NCBI RefSeq assembly: GCF_012935695.1
Contig: NZ_CP052859.1
Span: forward strand, 3,761,001-3,825,000
Length of the DNA: 64,000 nucleotides
Source: Pseudomonas sp. ADAK18
Lineage (GTDB): Bacteria; Pseudomonadota; Gammaproteobacteria; Pseudomonadales; Pseudomonadaceae
Reading direction: 5' to 3'
A model generated the notes under the pieces. It saw nothing but the letters and a program-made list of their open reading frames with translations. It did no database searches and had not been told where the DNA came from. A program made the translations under genes and the position numbers. Below are positions 14,955-26,100 of the stretch, in pieces; position 1 is the first letter of the stretch; every line of letters starts with the position of its first letter.

Positions 14955-17672
14955 ATGCAAATGAAAAGTTCAGGTCTCACCCTCAAACCGCTCGTTGCCA
15001 GTGTTCGGCGGCACCGCTTTGTACCGTTGTACCTGATGGCCATGGGGATGGGCGCAGGTCAATTGCAGGCAGCCGAAGCCACGGTTTCGGAAGACTCGGC
15101 CACCGTGAGTAGCGACGCAGCAGCAACCGCTCCAGTGTCCACCACCACGCAATTGGATCGCGTGGAAGTGACCGGCTCGGCGATTCGCCGGGTCGACGCC
15201 GAAACCTCCGTGCCGATCACAATTCTGCGCACCGATCAGTTGCGTAATGAGGGAGTGACCACCACCGCTGAAATCATGCAGCGGGTCACAGGCAACCAGT
15301 CGTTGCGCAACTCGGCCAGCTCCGTCGGCGCCGCCACCGGTGGCTCCAGTTTTGCCGACATGCGCGGCATCGGCGCGAACAAAACCCTGGTACTGCTCAA
15401 CGGCCGCCGCTTGGGTAACAACGCTATCGACGGCTCGGCGGTTGACCTGAACACCATCCCTTTCGCTGCCATTGACCGAGTTGAAGTGTTGCGCGACGGA
15501 GCATCGGCTTTGTACGGCACTGATGCGATCGGCGGGGTGATCAACTTCATCACCAAAAAATCAATGACCGACGGCACCCTGTCCCTGGGTGGAGAAGGCG
15601 CTGATGCCAGCGGCGGCGGCGACAGCAAGGACTTGAGCGCCAGTTGGGGCTTTGGCGACCTGGAGCAGGACCGCTTCAACCTGATGGCGGTGATGGGCTA
15701 CAACAAGCAGAACGCCCTCCATGGCAAGGACCGTACCTTCTCCACCAACTACGCCCCGGGCCGTGGCCTGGACCAGACCTCGGGCACATCATACCCGGCC
15801 AACTACAGCCAGGGCGGCGTCACCACCAACCCGCTGTCGGCCGGCAACTGCAACGGACCGAACCTGGTGTCGCGCCAGGGCGTATGCCGCTTCGATACGC
15901 GCAACTACATCGACTTGCTGCCCGAAACCGAAAAAACCTCATTCTTCGGCAAGGCCACTGGCAAGATCACCGATGAGGACAACGTCAACCTAGAGTACTT
16001 CTGGGCCCGCAACAACAACGCGACAGCCGTGGCTCCCGCGCCCTTGACCGGCCTAACTATGGGCTCAACGTCGCCGTACTTTCCTGGCAATGGCATCACC
16101 CCTGGGTCAACCAGCGCCTCGTTCGACTCGACCCAACCCATCGACCTCAACTGGCGAGAAACGGCAGCCGGAGGCCGTCAAGCCAAAGACCAGAACACCA
16201 GCCAGCGTCTGGTGCTGAGCTTTGACGGTGTAGCCAAGGGCTGGGATTACAACGTTGGCGCCTCGTACAACCAGAACAAGGTGATTTCCAGCGTCACCGG
16301 CGGTTATGTCAGCGACGCAGCCATGATCAATGGCATCGCCGACGGCATCATCAACCCGTTTGGTCCCCAGAGCGCTGCAGGCCAGGCGCTGATTGACGCC
16401 AACCAGTACCATGGCCAGTACTCCTCTTCAGTGGGCCGAGTCACCGGGCTTGATGGCCGGATGAGCCGCGAAGTCGGAGACTGGTTTGGTGCTGGGCCTT
16501 CGGGCCTTGCGATTGGTGGCGAGTTTCGTCAGGAGAAATTCCATCAAAGCTACGAAGCCTTCGCTGGGGACATTTCCAGCTTGGGCGTAGACCCAAACGG
16601 CAGCGTCGAGGGTGATCGTACCGTCAAGGCCGTGTACACCGAACTGAACGTACCGGTACTCGATAGCCTGGAGTTGTCGGCCGCCGTGCGTCACGACAAA
16701 TACAGCGACTTCGGCAGCACCACCAACCCGAAATACTCTTTCCGCTACCAGCCTGTCAAAGAGCTGGTGGTGCGTGGCGCGTACAGCGAAGGCTTCCGCG
16801 CCCCATCGCTGTACGAGCTGTACAACCCGCAATACACCACCTTCACCCAGGGTTACTACAACGACCCGAACCTCTGTACCGGCGGGACGGTGCAGGCTGG
16901 CGGTAACGCCGGTCGCGATTGCGGTCAACAGTTTCATAACCGTACTGGGGGCAACACTGCGCTGTCACCTGAAAAAGCGCGCAACGTGACTGTTGGCTTC
17001 GTCTATCAACCCGTCCGTAATCTCTCGATGGGTCTGGATTTCTGGTGGATTCATATCGCCAACCAGATCGCTGAGTTCCCGGAATCCACCGTCTTTGACG
17101 ACCCTAGTGCTTACGCAGACCGCTTCATCCGCAATGCCGATGGCTCACTCAACTACGTACAAACCGGCCTCGCTAACCTGGGTGCGGTCAAAACCAGCGG
17201 TGTCGACGTGTCACTGGACTACAAGTTCCCGAACACCCCCTATGGTCAATTCGGCCTGGGTCTGCAAGGCACTTACGTGTCGCGATATGACTACCAGACG
17301 ACCATTGGCGGTAGCTACACCGACAACGTGGGCGCGTTTGAAGGCGACGGCATGATCGCGCGGTGGAAACACGTGTTGAGCGGTACCTGGAACCTGGGCG
17401 CCTACCGTGCCTCGCTGGTCAACCGCTTCACCAGCGGCTACGACGACGCTGATCCTGAAACCCATTCCCGTGTTGCGTCTTACACCCTATGGGACCTGTC
17501 AGGTGGGTACACCTTCGACAAAACCGTGGACCTAGATATGGGGATTAAAAACATGTTTGACCGCAACCCTCCGTTCTCGAACCAAGCCTACAACTTCCAG
17601 AACGGCTATGACCCACGTTACAGCGACCCGATGGGCCGTACATTCTTTGCCCGTGCGACTTACCACTTCTGA
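14955..17672 (+). CDS. TonB-dependent outer membrane receptor
   Basis: A 905-residue outer-membrane receptor for active uptake of a substrate too large for porins. It has an N-terminal signal peptide (basic residues, then LYLMAMGMGAGQLQAAE), a probable TonB box around DRVEVTGS, and a plug domain (about 60-190) with the family hallmarks ADMRGIGANKTLVLLNGRR, DLNTIPFAAIDRVEVLRDGA and ALYGTDAIGGVINFIT. The barrel follows and ends with the aromatic signal TFFARATYHF. The plug is of the large family used for peptides, glycans and siderophores; there is no siderophore-specific feature I can point to. It sits between a private TonB motor and a Yej peptide importer, so the likely cargo is a peptide-like compound made or scavenged by this cluster. 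Confidence 0.94.
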   Translation: MQMKSSGLTLKPLVASVRRHRFVPLYLMAMGMGAGQLQAAEATVSEDSATVSSDAAATAPVSTTTQLDRVEVTGSAIRRVDAETSVPITILRTDQLRNEGVTTTAEIMQRVTGNQSLRNSASSVGAATGGSSFADMRGIGANKTLVLLNGRRLGNNAIDGSAVDLNTIPFAAIDRVEVLRDGASALYGTDAIGGVINFITKKSMTDGTLSLGGEGADASGGGDSKDLSASWGFGDLEQDRFNLMAVMGYNKQNALHGKDRTFSTNYAPGRGLDQTSGTSYPANYSQGGVTTNPLSAGNCNGPNLVSRQGVCRFDTRNYIDLLPETEKTSFFGKATGKITDEDNVNLEYFWARNNNATAVAPAPLTGLTMGSTSPYFPGNGITPGSTSASFDSTQPIDLNWRETAAGGRQAKDQNTSQRLVLSFDGVAKGWDYNVGASYNQNKVISSVTGGYVSDAAMINGIADGIINPFGPQSAAGQALIDANQYHGQYSSSVGRVTGLDGRMSREVGDWFGAGPSGLAIGGEFRQEKFHQSYEAFAGDISSLGVDPNGSVEGDRTVKAVYTELNVPVLDSLELSAAVRHDKYSDFGSTTNPKYSFRYQPVKELVVRGAYSEGFRAPSLYELYNPQYTTFTQGYYNDPNLCTGGTVQAGGNAGRDCGQQFHNRTGGNTALSPEKARNVTVGFVYQPVRNLSMGLDFWWIHIANQIAEFPESTVFDDPSAYADRFIRNADGSLNYVQTGLANLGAVKTSGVDVSLDYKFPNTPYGQFGLGLQGTYVSRYDYQTTIGGSYTDNVGAFEGDGMIARWKHVLSGTWNLGAYRASLVNRFTSGYDDADPETHSRVASYTLWDLSGGYTFDKTVDLDMGIKNMFDRNPPFSNQAYNFQNGYDPRYSDPMGRTFFARATYHF

Positions 17673-17806
17673 GTGATCACCGGCGGGGGTCCGCTCCTGC
17701 CGGTGCAATTGCAAGATCGCGCCCCCCACGGCCTTTTGACACGCCAGGCGATGGGGACTTTTCCAAGCACTCGATGGTTCAACGCGCGGTACAAGGAAAT
17801 CTCATT

Positions 17807-19681
17807 ATGTCTTCGTTATTACTGCCCCTGCTTCGTTCATTGCTGGTGCCTGTGCTGTCGTGCATGTGCCTGGCCGTGAACGCCGCGCCCAGCCAGGCCA
17901 TGACGGTCTACGGCGAGGCGCCCAAATACCCGGCCAATTTCCAGCACTTCGATTACACCAACCCGAACGCCCCCAAAGGCGGCTCCCTGAGCCGGTCGGC
18001 GATGGAAATCGGTCAATTCAATTACATCGTGCCGTACATTGACCAAGGCACCGGTGTGGTCCAGGTCGATCAATGGGTGTACTCACCCCTGGCGTTTCGC
18101 GCTCTGGACGAGCCCTACACGGTCTATGGCCTGATCGCGCAGAAGATGGAGCGCGACCCCGACGGCCTGTGGGTGAGGTTCTACCTGAACCCCAAGGCGC
18201 GCTTTGCCGACAACACGCCGATCACCGCCCTGGACGTGGCCTTCACCTACAGCACACTGATGACCAAAGGCAGCCTGAGCTTTCGCATGCTCTATGGCGA
18301 GGTCAAGGCGGCGGTGGTGGAAAACCCGCTGCAGATCCGCTTCGACTTCAAGAACAATCAGAACCGCACATTGGCCCTGGACCTGGCCAGTATGCGCATT
18401 CTCCCCGAGCACTGGTGGAAGACCCGTGACTTCACCACAGGCGGCGGCTTCGAACCGCCCCTGGGCAGCGGCCCATATTCGGTCAGCCAGGTCGACCCAG
18501 GGCGCAGCATCAGTTTCGAGCGCAACAAGAACTGGTGGGCCAAAGACTTGCCCGCGAGCAAGGGCCTGTACAACTTCGACCGCTTGACCGTGAATTTCTA
18601 CAGCGACTCCGACGTGGCCCGTCAGTTGATCAAGGCTGGCGCGTTTGACTACAACCGCGAATTTTCGGCCACAGGTTTCAGCATCGGCTATGACGGCCCG
18701 GCCCTCAGTGACGGGCGTCTACAACGCGGCGTATTCGCCAAGGACAAACCCGGCACAGCCCAGGGCTTTGCCTTCAACTTGCTCAACCCGTTTTTCCAGG
18801 ACCGCCGGGTGCGCCAGGCGCTGAGCATGCTGTGGGATTTTGAGTGGACCAACAAACAGATGATGCGCAATTTCTATGTGCGTCAGCAGAGCTACTTTCC
18901 GAAAAGCGAAATGGCCGCCAATGCACTGCCCGATGCCCGCGAGCTGGAGATTCTTGAACCCTTGCGCGGCAAGGTCCCGGACGAGGTGTTCACCCAGGTG
19001 TACGAGGCGCCCAAGACCGACGGCAGCGGCTATATCCGCGACAAGCAATTGCAAGCGCTGGCGTTGCTCAAGGCCGCCGGCTGGCACCCCAAAGGCAACA
19101 AGCTGGTCAACGACCAAGGCCAGCAAATGAGCTTTACCTTCCTCGATGGGCAAGGCGGCTTTGACCGCATGATCCTGCCGTTCAAACGCACCCTAGCGCA
19201 GATCGGCATCAACATGAACATTCGCAAGATCGACTCGGCGCAATACATCAACCGGGTCAACGCCCGCGACTACGACATGATCGTGGTGCAGTTCCCCCGT
19301 GGCGGCCAACCCATCGTGTCGCCAGGTCGCGAGATGTACGACATGTACGGTTCACGCAGTGCCACCCAGGTCGGTTCCTCCAACTCCTTTGTACTGCGCG
19401 ATCCGGCCGTCGACAGCCTGATCGACGGACTGGTGCAGGCCAACAGCCGCGACGAGATGGTGCACTACGCCCGCGCCCTCGACCGGGTGCTGCAATGGGG
19501 CTACTACATGATCCCCAACTACTACTCGGTGGGCACCCCTACGGTGTACCTGAACCGTTTCGGCCGCCCGACCCTGGAGCCCAAGTTTGACGAAGGCCTG
19601 GACAGCTGGTGGGAAGTCAGTAAGACCGCGCTGACCACTGACGCGCTCAACAAAGCCGACACACCGCCAGAGGGTCATTGA
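17807..19681 (+). CDS. yejA: Periplasmic oligopeptide-binding protein, YejA type
   Basis: Solute-binding protein (SBP family 5) that captures peptides in the periplasm for YejBEF. 624 residues including a signal peptide ([22 protein letters not shown], cleaved near NAAPSQA). Features: [29 protein letters not shown] at the mature N-terminus, as in YejA, PNAPKGGS, and the C-terminal [12 protein letters not shown]. Start chosen at ATG 17807 with AAGGA nine bases upstream; an ATG at 17774 has no ribosome binding site. The one-base gap to yejB shows an operon. In E. coli, YejABEF imports microcin C and other peptides; the role here is inferred from that. Confidence 0.93.
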   Translation: MSSLLLPLLRSLLVPVLSCMCLAVNAAPSQAMTVYGEAPKYPANFQHFDYTNPNAPKGGSLSRSAMEIGQFNYIVPYIDQGTGVVQVDQWVYSPLAFRALDEPYTVYGLIAQKMERDPDGLWVRFYLNPKARFADNTPITALDVAFTYSTLMTKGSLSFRMLYGEVKAAVVENPLQIRFDFKNNQNRTLALDLASMRILPEHWWKTRDFTTGGGFEPPLGSGPYSVSQVDPGRSISFERNKNWWAKDLPASKGLYNFDRLTVNFYSDSDVARQLIKAGAFDYNREFSATGFSIGYDGPALSDGRLQRGVFAKDKPGTAQGFAFNLLNPFFQDRRVRQALSMLWDFEWTNKQMMRNFYVRQQSYFPKSEMAANALPDARELEILEPLRGKVPDEVFTQVYEAPKTDGSGYIRDKQLQALALLKAAGWHPKGNKLVNDQGQQMSFTFLDGQGGFDRMILPFKRTLAQIGINMNIRKIDSAQYINRVNARDYDMIVVQFPRGGQPIVSPGREMYDMYGSRSATQVGSSNSFVLRDPAVDSLIDGLVQANSRDEMVHYARALDRVLQWGYYMIPNYYSVGTPTVYLNRFGRPTLEPKFDEGLDSWWEVSKTALTTDALNKADTPPEGH

Positions 19682-19682
19682 G

Positions 19683-20753
19683 ATGTGGCATTACACCAGT
19701 CGACGTTTACTCCTGATTATCCCCACCCTGCTGTGCATCCTGGTGGTGAACTTCCTGATCGTGCAGGCCGCCCCCGGTGGCCCGGTGGATCAGGCCATTG
19801 CACGCTTGCAGGGTTTCAGCGGGGCGTCCGTGGGGGGGGGCGGCGGTGAAATGTCCGCCGCCAACGCTGGCGCCAGCCGCAGCAGTCGCGGCCTGGACCC
19901 GGCGCTGATCGAAGAGATCACCAAGCATTACGGCTTCGACAAACCCATGCATGAGCGCTTGTGGCTGATGCTCAAGAACTATGCGCAGCTGGATTTCGGC
20001 AGCAGTTTCTTTCGCGGCTCCAAGGTCACCGACCTGATCCTGCAAAAGCTGCCGGTGACGATTTCCCTGGGGTTGTGGGCCACCCTGATCACCTACCTGG
20101 TGTCGATCCCGCTGGGCATTCGCAAGGCGATCCACAACGGCAGCACCTTCGATATGTGGACCAGCACCGCCATCATCATCGGCTATGCCATGCCGGCGTT
20201 TCTGTTTGCCATTTTGCTGATTGTGGTACTCGCCGGTGGCAGTTATGTGAGTTGGTTCCCGATCCAGGGGCTGATCTCGGATGACTTCGCCAGCCTGGGC
20301 TTTTTCGGCAAGATCGGCGACTACCTGTGGCACATGGTGCTACCGGTCAGCGCCCTGGTGATCGGCGGTTTTGCCACCCTGACCATTCTCACTAAAAACA
20401 GCTTCCTCAACGAAATAAGCCGCCAGTACGTAGTGACGGCGCGGGCCAAAGGCCTCACCGAACAGCGGGTGTTGTACGGCCATGTGCTACGCAACGCGAT
20501 GTTGCTGGTGGTGGCCGGGATTCCCCAGACGCTGATCGAGGTGTTCTTTGCCGGCTCCCTGCTGATCGAGACCATCTTCAACCTCGACGGCATCGGGCGC
20601 ATGAGCTACGAAGCGGCGGTGTCGCGGGACTACCCGGTGGTGTTCGGCACGCTGTTTCTATTCACCCTGTTCGGCCTGCTGATCAAGCTGATCGGCGACC
20701 TCTGCTACACCCTGCTCGACCCCCGTATCGACTTCTCGGCGAGGACTGCCTGA
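19683..20753 (+). CDS. yejB: Peptide ABC transporter permease YejB
   Basis: First permease of the oligopeptide importer, 356 residues. The N-terminus has a transmembrane helix ([25 protein letters not shown]), a Gly/Ser-rich periplasmic insert typical of YejB (about 46-66), and then five helices with the inner-membrane binding-protein-dependent transport signature (EAA loop region near [26 protein letters not shown]). Overlaps yejE by one base (TGATG). Confidence 0.94.
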   Translation: MWHYTSRRLLLIIPTLLCILVVNFLIVQAAPGGPVDQAIARLQGFSGASVGGGGGEMSAANAGASRSSRGLDPALIEEITKHYGFDKPMHERLWLMLKNYAQLDFGSSFFRGSKVTDLILQKLPVTISLGLWATLITYLVSIPLGIRKAIHNGSTFDMWTSTAIIIGYAMPAFLFAILLIVVLAGGSYVSWFPIQGLISDDFASLGFFGKIGDYLWHMVLPVSALVIGGFATLTILTKNSFLNEISRQYVVTARAKGLTEQRVLYGHVLRNAMLLVVAGIPQTLIEVFFAGSLLIETIFNLDGIGRMSYEAAVSRDYPVVFGTLFLFTLFGLLIKLIGDLCYTLLDPRIDFSARTA

Positions 20754-21775
20754 TGTTTACCCTGTCTCCCCTGGGCCGTCGACGCCTTGCCCACTTCCGG
20801 GCCAACCGCCGTGGCTGGTGGTCGTTGTGGTTGTTTGTCGGCCTGTTCGTGCTGTGCCTGGGCGGTGAACTGATCGCCAATGACAAGCCCCTGGCGATTC
20901 ACTACAAAGACCATTGGTACTTTCCGATAGTAGCCGAATACACCGAGACCGACTTTAGCGGCGAACTGCCCTTTGAACCCGACTACAGCAGCGACTACGT
21001 GCGCCAACTGATCACCGGCCAAGGCGGCTGGATGCTCTTTGCGCCCATCCCGTTCAGCTACGACACGATCAACTACGACCTGGCTGAACCTGCGCCCAGC
21101 CCACCTACCTCCCAGAACTGGCTGGGCACTGACGAGCAAGCACGGGACGTGTTGGCACGGGTGATTTTCGGCGCACGGATTTCGATCCTGTTTGCCTTGA
21201 TCCTCACCGCCTTCAGCGCCCTGGTGGGGATTACCGCCGGGGCCTTGCAGGGCTTTTACGGCGGGCTGGTGGACCTGATCGGCCAGCGCGTGCAAGAGGT
21301 GTGGGCCGGGCTGCCGGTGCTGTACCTGTTGATCATTCTGTCGGGGTTTGTAGCGCCGAGTTTCTGGTGGTTGCTGGGCATCATGGCGCTGTTCAGCTGG
21401 CTGGCGCTGGTGGACGTGGTGCGTGCCGAGTTCCTGCGCGGGCGCAGCCTGGAATACGTCAAGGCCGCAAGGGCACTGGGCCTCACCAACGGCGCCCTGA
21501 TGCGCCGGCACATCCTGCCCAACGCCATGACCTCGACCCTGACGTACCTGCCCTTCATCTTGACCGGAGCGATTTCCACCCTCACCGCCCTGGACTTCCT
21601 CGGCTTCGGCATGCCACCGGGCACCGCCTCGCTGGGCGAGTTGATCGGCCAGGCCAAGCGCAACCTACAAGCACCGTGGCTGGGCCTGACGGCGTTCTGC
21701 GCCCTGGCGTTGATTTTGTCGTTGCTGGTGTTTATCGGCGAAGCCTGCCGTGATGCTTTTGATCCCCGGAGTTGA
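20753..21775 (+). CDS. yejE: Peptide ABC transporter permease YejE
   Basis: Second permease, 340 residues. An N-terminal helix (WWSLWLFVGLFVLCLGGELIAN) is followed by a long periplasmic loop with the YejE-typical segment PLAIHYKDHWYFPI, then the five-helix permease domain with the EAA region LEYVKAARALGLTNGALMRRHILPNAM. NWLGTDEQARDVLARVIFG is also typical for DppC-like permeases. It pairs with YejB to form the channel. The stop is one base before the yejF start. Confidence 0.94.
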   Translation: MFTLSPLGRRRLAHFRANRRGWWSLWLFVGLFVLCLGGELIANDKPLAIHYKDHWYFPIVAEYTETDFSGELPFEPDYSSDYVRQLITGQGGWMLFAPIPFSYDTINYDLAEPAPSPPTSQNWLGTDEQARDVLARVIFGARISILFALILTAFSALVGITAGALQGFYGGLVDLIGQRVQEVWAGLPVLYLLIILSGFVAPSFWWLLGIMALFSWLALVDVVRAEFLRGRSLEYVKAARALGLTNGALMRRHILPNAMTSTLTYLPFILTGAISTLTALDFLGFGMPPGTASLGELIGQAKRNLQAPWLGLTAFCALALILSLLVFIGEACRDAFDPRS

Positions 21776-21776
21776 A

Positions 21777-23369
21777 ATGACCAACACACTGATAGAAATA
21801 CGCGACCTGCGCGTGAGCTTTGCCGGTAAGGAAGTGGTGCACGGGGTCAACCTGGATGTTCGCCGTGGCGAGTGCCTGGCCCTAGTCGGCGAGTCGGGCT
21901 CGGGCAAGTCTGTGACCGCGCACTCGATCCTGCGCCTGCTGCCCGGTAAGGACGTGCAGACCCAAGGCAGTATCCGCTACGACGGCATCGACCTAGTCAA
22001 CGCCAGTGAAAGCCAATTGCGCAGCCTGCGCGGCAACCGCATCGCGATGATCTTTCAAGAACCGATGACCTCTCTCAACCCACTGCACACCGTGCAAAAG
22101 CAAATCAGCGAAGTACTGATCATCCACAAAGGCCTGAAAAAACGTGCCGCCCACGAGCGCACCCTGGAATTGCTCAAGCTGGTAGGCATTCGTGAACCGC
22201 ACAAACGCCTGAACGCCTACCCCCATCAACTCTCCGGTGGCCAGCGACAACGGGTGATGATCGCCATGGCCCTGGCCAACGAACCAGAACTGCTGATCGC
22301 CGATGAACCAACCACGGCGCTGGATGTGACGGTGCAGCAAAAAATCCTCGAACTGCTGATAGAACTGCAACAACGCCTGGGCATGTCTCTGCTGCTGATC
22401 AGCCACGACCTCAACCTGGTGCGCAAAATCGCCCAGCATGTGTGCGTGATGCGTAACGGCGAGATCGTCGAGCGAGCCAGTTGCGAAGCGCTGTTCAGCG
22501 CACCGCAACACCCTTACAGCCGTAAACTGATCGACGCCGAGCCTAACGGTTGCCCAGTGCCCTGCGACTATCATCACACCCTGCTGGAAGTCGATAACCT
22601 AAAGGTCTGGTTTCCCTTGCCAACACCGCTGTTCAGCCGCGAGCGGCACTTCATCAAGGCCGTGGACGGGGTCAGCTTCGAGCTGAAAAAAGGCAAGACC
22701 CTGGGCATTGTCGGCGAGTCCGGTTCGGGCAAATCGACCCTTGGCCAAGCAATTTTGCGGCTGGTGGACTCCGAAGGTGAGATTCGCTTTGGCAACAAAC
22801 ACCTCAGCCTGCTCAATCAAAACCTTCTTCGCCCGCTGCGGCGACAAATGCAGGTGGTCTTTCAGGACCCGTTTGGCAGCTTGAGCCCGCGCATGTCGGT
22901 GCAGCAGATCATCGCCGAAGGGTTGCGGGCCCATCGTATCGGCACAGCGCAAGAGTGTGAGGACGCGGTGATTCGCGTGTTACAAGAAGTAGGGCTGGAC
23001 CCGCAAAGCCGCCACCGTTACCCGCATGAGTTCTCCGGCGGCCAGCGCCAGCGCATCTCCATTGCTCGCGCGTTGATCATGGAGCCGGCGTTGATCCTGC
23101 TGGATGAACCCACCTCGGCACTCGACCGCACCGTGCAGAAACAAGTGGTCGACTTGCTGCGCGAATTGCAAGCCCGGCACGGGCTCACCTACCTTTTTAT
23201 CAGCCACGACCTGGCAGTGGTCCACGCCCTGGCCCACGACATAATTGTGATCAAGGACGGCAAAGTGGTGGAGCAAGGTGCGGCGCAGTCGATATTCGAC
23301 AATCCACAACACTCCTACACGCAGGAGCTGCTGCAAGCGAGCAGCCTAAAGTTAAGGCGAAACGCTTAG
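21777..23369 (+). CDS. yejF: Peptide ABC transporter ATPase YejF (two fused ATPase domains)
   Basis: Energises the YejBE channel. 530 residues with two ABC domains in one chain. Domain 1 (about 1-260): Walker [10 protein letters not shown], signature LSGGQRQRV, Walker [13 protein letters not shown]. Domain 2 (about 275-525): Walker [10 protein letters not shown], signature FSGGQRQRI, Walker [13 protein letters not shown]. The short segments after each domain ([28 protein letters not shown]) match the oligopeptide transporter C-terminal motif. Start at ATG 21777, since an upstream ATG at 21750 lies inside yejE. It is the last gene of the cluster; the next gene is on the other strand. Confidence 0.95.
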   Translation: MTNTLIEIRDLRVSFAGKEVVHGVNLDVRRGECLALVGESGSGKSVTAHSILRLLPGKDVQTQGSIRYDGIDLVNASESQLRSLRGNRIAMIFQEPMTSLNPLHTVQKQISEVLIIHKGLKKRAAHERTLELLKLVGIREPHKRLNAYPHQLSGGQRQRVMIAMALANEPELLIADEPTTALDVTVQQKILELLIELQQRLGMSLLLISHDLNLVRKIAQHVCVMRNGEIVERASCEALFSAPQHPYSRKLIDAEPNGCPVPCDYHHTLLEVDNLKVWFPLPTPLFSRERHFIKAVDGVSFELKKGKTLGIVGESGSGKSTLGQAILRLVDSEGEIRFGNKHLSLLNQNLLRPLRRQMQVVFQDPFGSLSPRMSVQQIIAEGLRAHRIGTAQECEDAVIRVLQEVGLDPQSRHRYPHEFSGGQRQRISIARALIMEPALILLDEPTSALDRTVQKQVVDLLRELQARHGLTYLFISHDLAVVHALAHDIIVIKDGKVVEQGAAQSIFDNPQHSYTQELLQASSLKLRRNA

Positions 23370-23554
23370 TCAGCGTTGTCAGTACTGAATACCCATTTGG
23401 ATTTTCGCTCGAAGAGGACACAGCTCAGCGTGCTGATCATAGTCTTGCTGCCGCCCTTCCTTAAATTTGCTCACGCATAGAGGGTATGCCTCGACACGCC
23501 AGGATAGGCAGCTACACCAGCGGCGACAACTATCCTGACACCGGGGGGTACTCC

Positions 23555-25975
23555 TCACTGAGGTTGCGCCAAAGCTTCAGGCGTCAATTGACGAACGTCT
23601 CCCTGGACCAGCACCATACTTTGGGGTGAAGACAATCCAATACCCATATCTTGAAGACGGGCAAGTAGGTTGAACAGTAAATCGCTGCGGGTAGCGGACA
23701 CCGAACGCGGGCTATTAACGTAGCCACTGACTCCGATAATAAGACCCTCTTTGGCCAGATCCTTGAACGTGACGGAAGGCGCTGGGGTGTCAAGAATCAC
23801 CTCGTGCTCGGTAAAGGTTTGCATGAACAGCTCGCGAACTTTCAATACATCGGTGTCTAGCGGTAAGGTCAGGGTGATACCGACTACACCTAGAGCATTA
23901 CCCATAGTTACATTGCGCACGTTTTGCGAAATAAACTGCGAGTTCGGTACGATCACCGTCGAACGATCGGACATCTGAATCTCGGTAGCTCGCACATTGA
24001 TTCGGCGAATATCCCCTTCAACCCCCGCCAGACTGACCCAATCGCCAACCTTAACGGGTCGCTCGGTTAACAGAATCAACCCCGAAATGAAGTTTTGCAC
24101 AATCGCCTGCAAGCCAAAGCCAATACCCACCGATAACGCACTGACCACCCAGGTCAGGCTCGTTAGATTGATTTGGAGGGTGGACATCACCAATAGCGCC
24201 AACAAGACAAAGCCGATGTACCCCACCAGTGTCACCAGCGATGAACGCATGCCGGCGTCCATGTTGGTCTCCGGCAGTAACCTCTCACTCAGCCAGCGTT
24301 TCAACGTCTGCACAGCAAATAAACCAGCAACGATGGTCACCAGCGCAACAAGGATATCTCGCGGGATAATGTGCAAATTACCCAGCGCTTTACTCGTCTC
24401 CTCCAATTGGCTGACGCTCTGGAGCATGTCACTTGGGCTGGCTCCAGCGGGTAGCAGTGCAGCCATGATGGCAGTGAGCAGCAACACGGTACGGCCGACA
24501 CCAGCAAGCACAGTGCTAGCCTGGGCTTGATGCCGCTGCGATAGGCCGAGCGCGCCGGCTAGCGCCAGTCCACTAGGCTGCTTAGGTGAGAGAAGCATTT
24601 CGCAAATGTCGCTAAAAAAGGCCATGAGTATAAAAGCCGTGCCCGCCACAACACTGATCCACAGCAGTTTGATCGTAAGGAAGTACGCCAGCGATAGGTA
24701 CCCTGTCAGTAACGTCAGGACAATAGCGACGATCCAAACGCAAGTAACAAAAGGCAAAATACTTGCCAGCCCGCTATGGGGTTTCAACTTGTGCGTTTTG
24801 CGTACATAACGTAAACGCAGGAGCGCAGCGGCGAAGATCAACGCCGTGCTGAGCGCCGTCAAGCCATTGAGCGCTACAGTCAACGCCAAACTGGTGCCCG
24901 TGACATTGTTTATTCGTTCTTCGGTGGCCATGACCATAAGCGCCGCCGCGAGAGTCGCTGGAAACGGCCCTAGAGCAGAGGCTATCTCATCCGGAATGGC
25001 CGCCAGTCGCCAAGAAGGTCGCGGCAACATCAGCAAGGCGCGCCCCAAGCCCGCAATAAACGCGCAGAAGGTTGCCACCGTAACGAGGCTGTCCAACAAA
25101 CGGGCTAACGTGTCGCCTAAAACGACATTGCTTTCCACTCCCCAATGCACCAGTGAGACGGCCCCCATTACAGTCAGGATGGACGACAAACCAATAGCCA
25201 ACGCGAGTGTACTGCGCCGCAGTCGTCCCTCGGGCAACCACCTGATCATCGCCCAGGTAAGCACATGTTCAAGCAAACGTCTGCCTACGCTCCAGATGAC
25301 TACAGCCGCTAGTAGAACGCCGAACAAGGCCCAGCGGCGCTCAGCAATAACGGCACTCTGCAGGGCTATAAGGGTCTGATCCTTCAAACTATCGAGCCGC
25401 TTGAGATCTTCATCCGTGGGACGAATCAAGATTGACCAAAACGAAGGGCTAAGAGGCGAATTTGCACGCGAGGTGACCTGGGAATTGAACAAATTGCGTC
25501 GCAAGTTGACGATCTGTTCAGCGAGTTCCCTGCTCATCTGACCCAGTTGTTTGGCCTCGCGCCCATTACCTAGCAAACTATTCTTTCGCTGGGTTAAGGC
25601 ATCACGCTGGACCTTAATACTAGGCGCTTCCTCAGGCTGCGCTTCGCCCAGCACTTTCAGTTGATCATCAAGCCGTTCGATTTCGACAGAAAGTACCTTA
25701 AACAGCGTTTCGGCCTTTTCCTGCACCTGTATAGCGCCTCGTCGAAACTCCGCAAGGGTTTCGTCGCTGGTACTGAGGGGTACGCTCTGACGGATGAGGT
25801 CAAGCTGTTGTCCAAGATCCGTCAAATCAGCGTCTTCTGGCAGGGAAGACGGCCCGGTTAAACCCATAATAGGCCTTACAGTATCGGGCTCACCCGCCCA
25901 GGCTGATACGTTAACTACCATGGCGATAATCAATAACGCATGACAGAGCTTTTTTTTAAGGATTAGTCGAATCAA
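23555..25975 (-). CDS. MscS-family mechanosensitive channel (large, DUF3772/KefA-like)
   Basis: Inner-membrane tension-gated channel releasing solutes on osmotic downshock. 806 residues: a signal peptide (LILKKKLCHALLIIAMVVNVSAWA), a periplasmic coiled-coil domain (about 60-190, many Leu/Glu/Gln heptads), around ten transmembrane helices, then the MscS core near the C-terminus with VGIGFGLQAIVQNFISGLI (pore helix), RPVKVGDWV, then VPNSQFISQNVRN. Start chosen as a TTG at 25975, because GGAGG precedes it by 3-4 bases and it puts the signal peptide at the N-terminus; the ATG at 26002 would add nine residues before it. It is probably unrelated to the peptide cluster, as it faces it tail to tail. 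Confidence 0.88.
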   Translation of the reverse strand: MIRLILKKKLCHALLIIAMVVNVSAWAGEPDTVRPIMGLTGPSSLPEDADLTDLGQQLDLIRQSVPLSTSDETLAEFRRGAIQVQEKAETLFKVLSVEIERLDDQLKVLGEAQPEEAPSIKVQRDALTQRKNSLLGNGREAKQLGQMSRELAEQIVNLRRNLFNSQVTSRANSPLSPSFWSILIRPTDEDLKRLDSLKDQTLIALQSAVIAERRWALFGVLLAAVVIWSVGRRLLEHVLTWAMIRWLPEGRLRRSTLALAIGLSSILTVMGAVSLVHWGVESNVVLGDTLARLLDSLVTVATFCAFIAGLGRALLMLPRPSWRLAAIPDEIASALGPFPATLAAALMVMATEERINNVTGTSLALTVALNGLTALSTALIFAAALLRLRYVRKTHKLKPHSGLASILPFVTCVWIVAIVLTLLTGYLSLAYFLTIKLLWISVVAGTAFILMAFFSDICEMLLSPKQPSGLALAGALGLSQRHQAQASTVLAGVGRTVLLLTAIMAALLPAGASPSDMLQSVSQLEETSKALGNLHIIPRDILVALVTIVAGLFAVQTLKRWLSERLLPETNMDAGMRSSLVTLVGYIGFVLLALLVMSTLQINLTSLTWVVSALSVGIGFGLQAIVQNFISGLILLTERPVKVGDWVSLAGVEGDIRRINVRATEIQMSDRSTVIVPNSQFISQNVRNVTMGNALGVVGITLTLPLDTDVLKVRELFMQTFTEHEVILDTPAPSVTFKDLAKEGLIIGVSGYVNSPRSVSATRSDLLFNLLARLQDMGIGLSSPQSMVLVQGDVRQLTPEALAQPQ

Positions 25976-26100
25976 ATCGCCTCCTCCGCAGTGAAGGCAC
26001 AATAGCCAATGCTAAGTAAACATAGACTACGACAGTGCCATCACATACGAAGATTAAACCATCTCAATTCCATCAGAAATTTAGATGGAGGTATGTTTGT

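Noticed and set aside
20705..21511. 268-codon minus frame within yejE
   Set aside because: Shadow of the permease gene; rich in Gln/His/Pro as expected for the reverse of this coding region.
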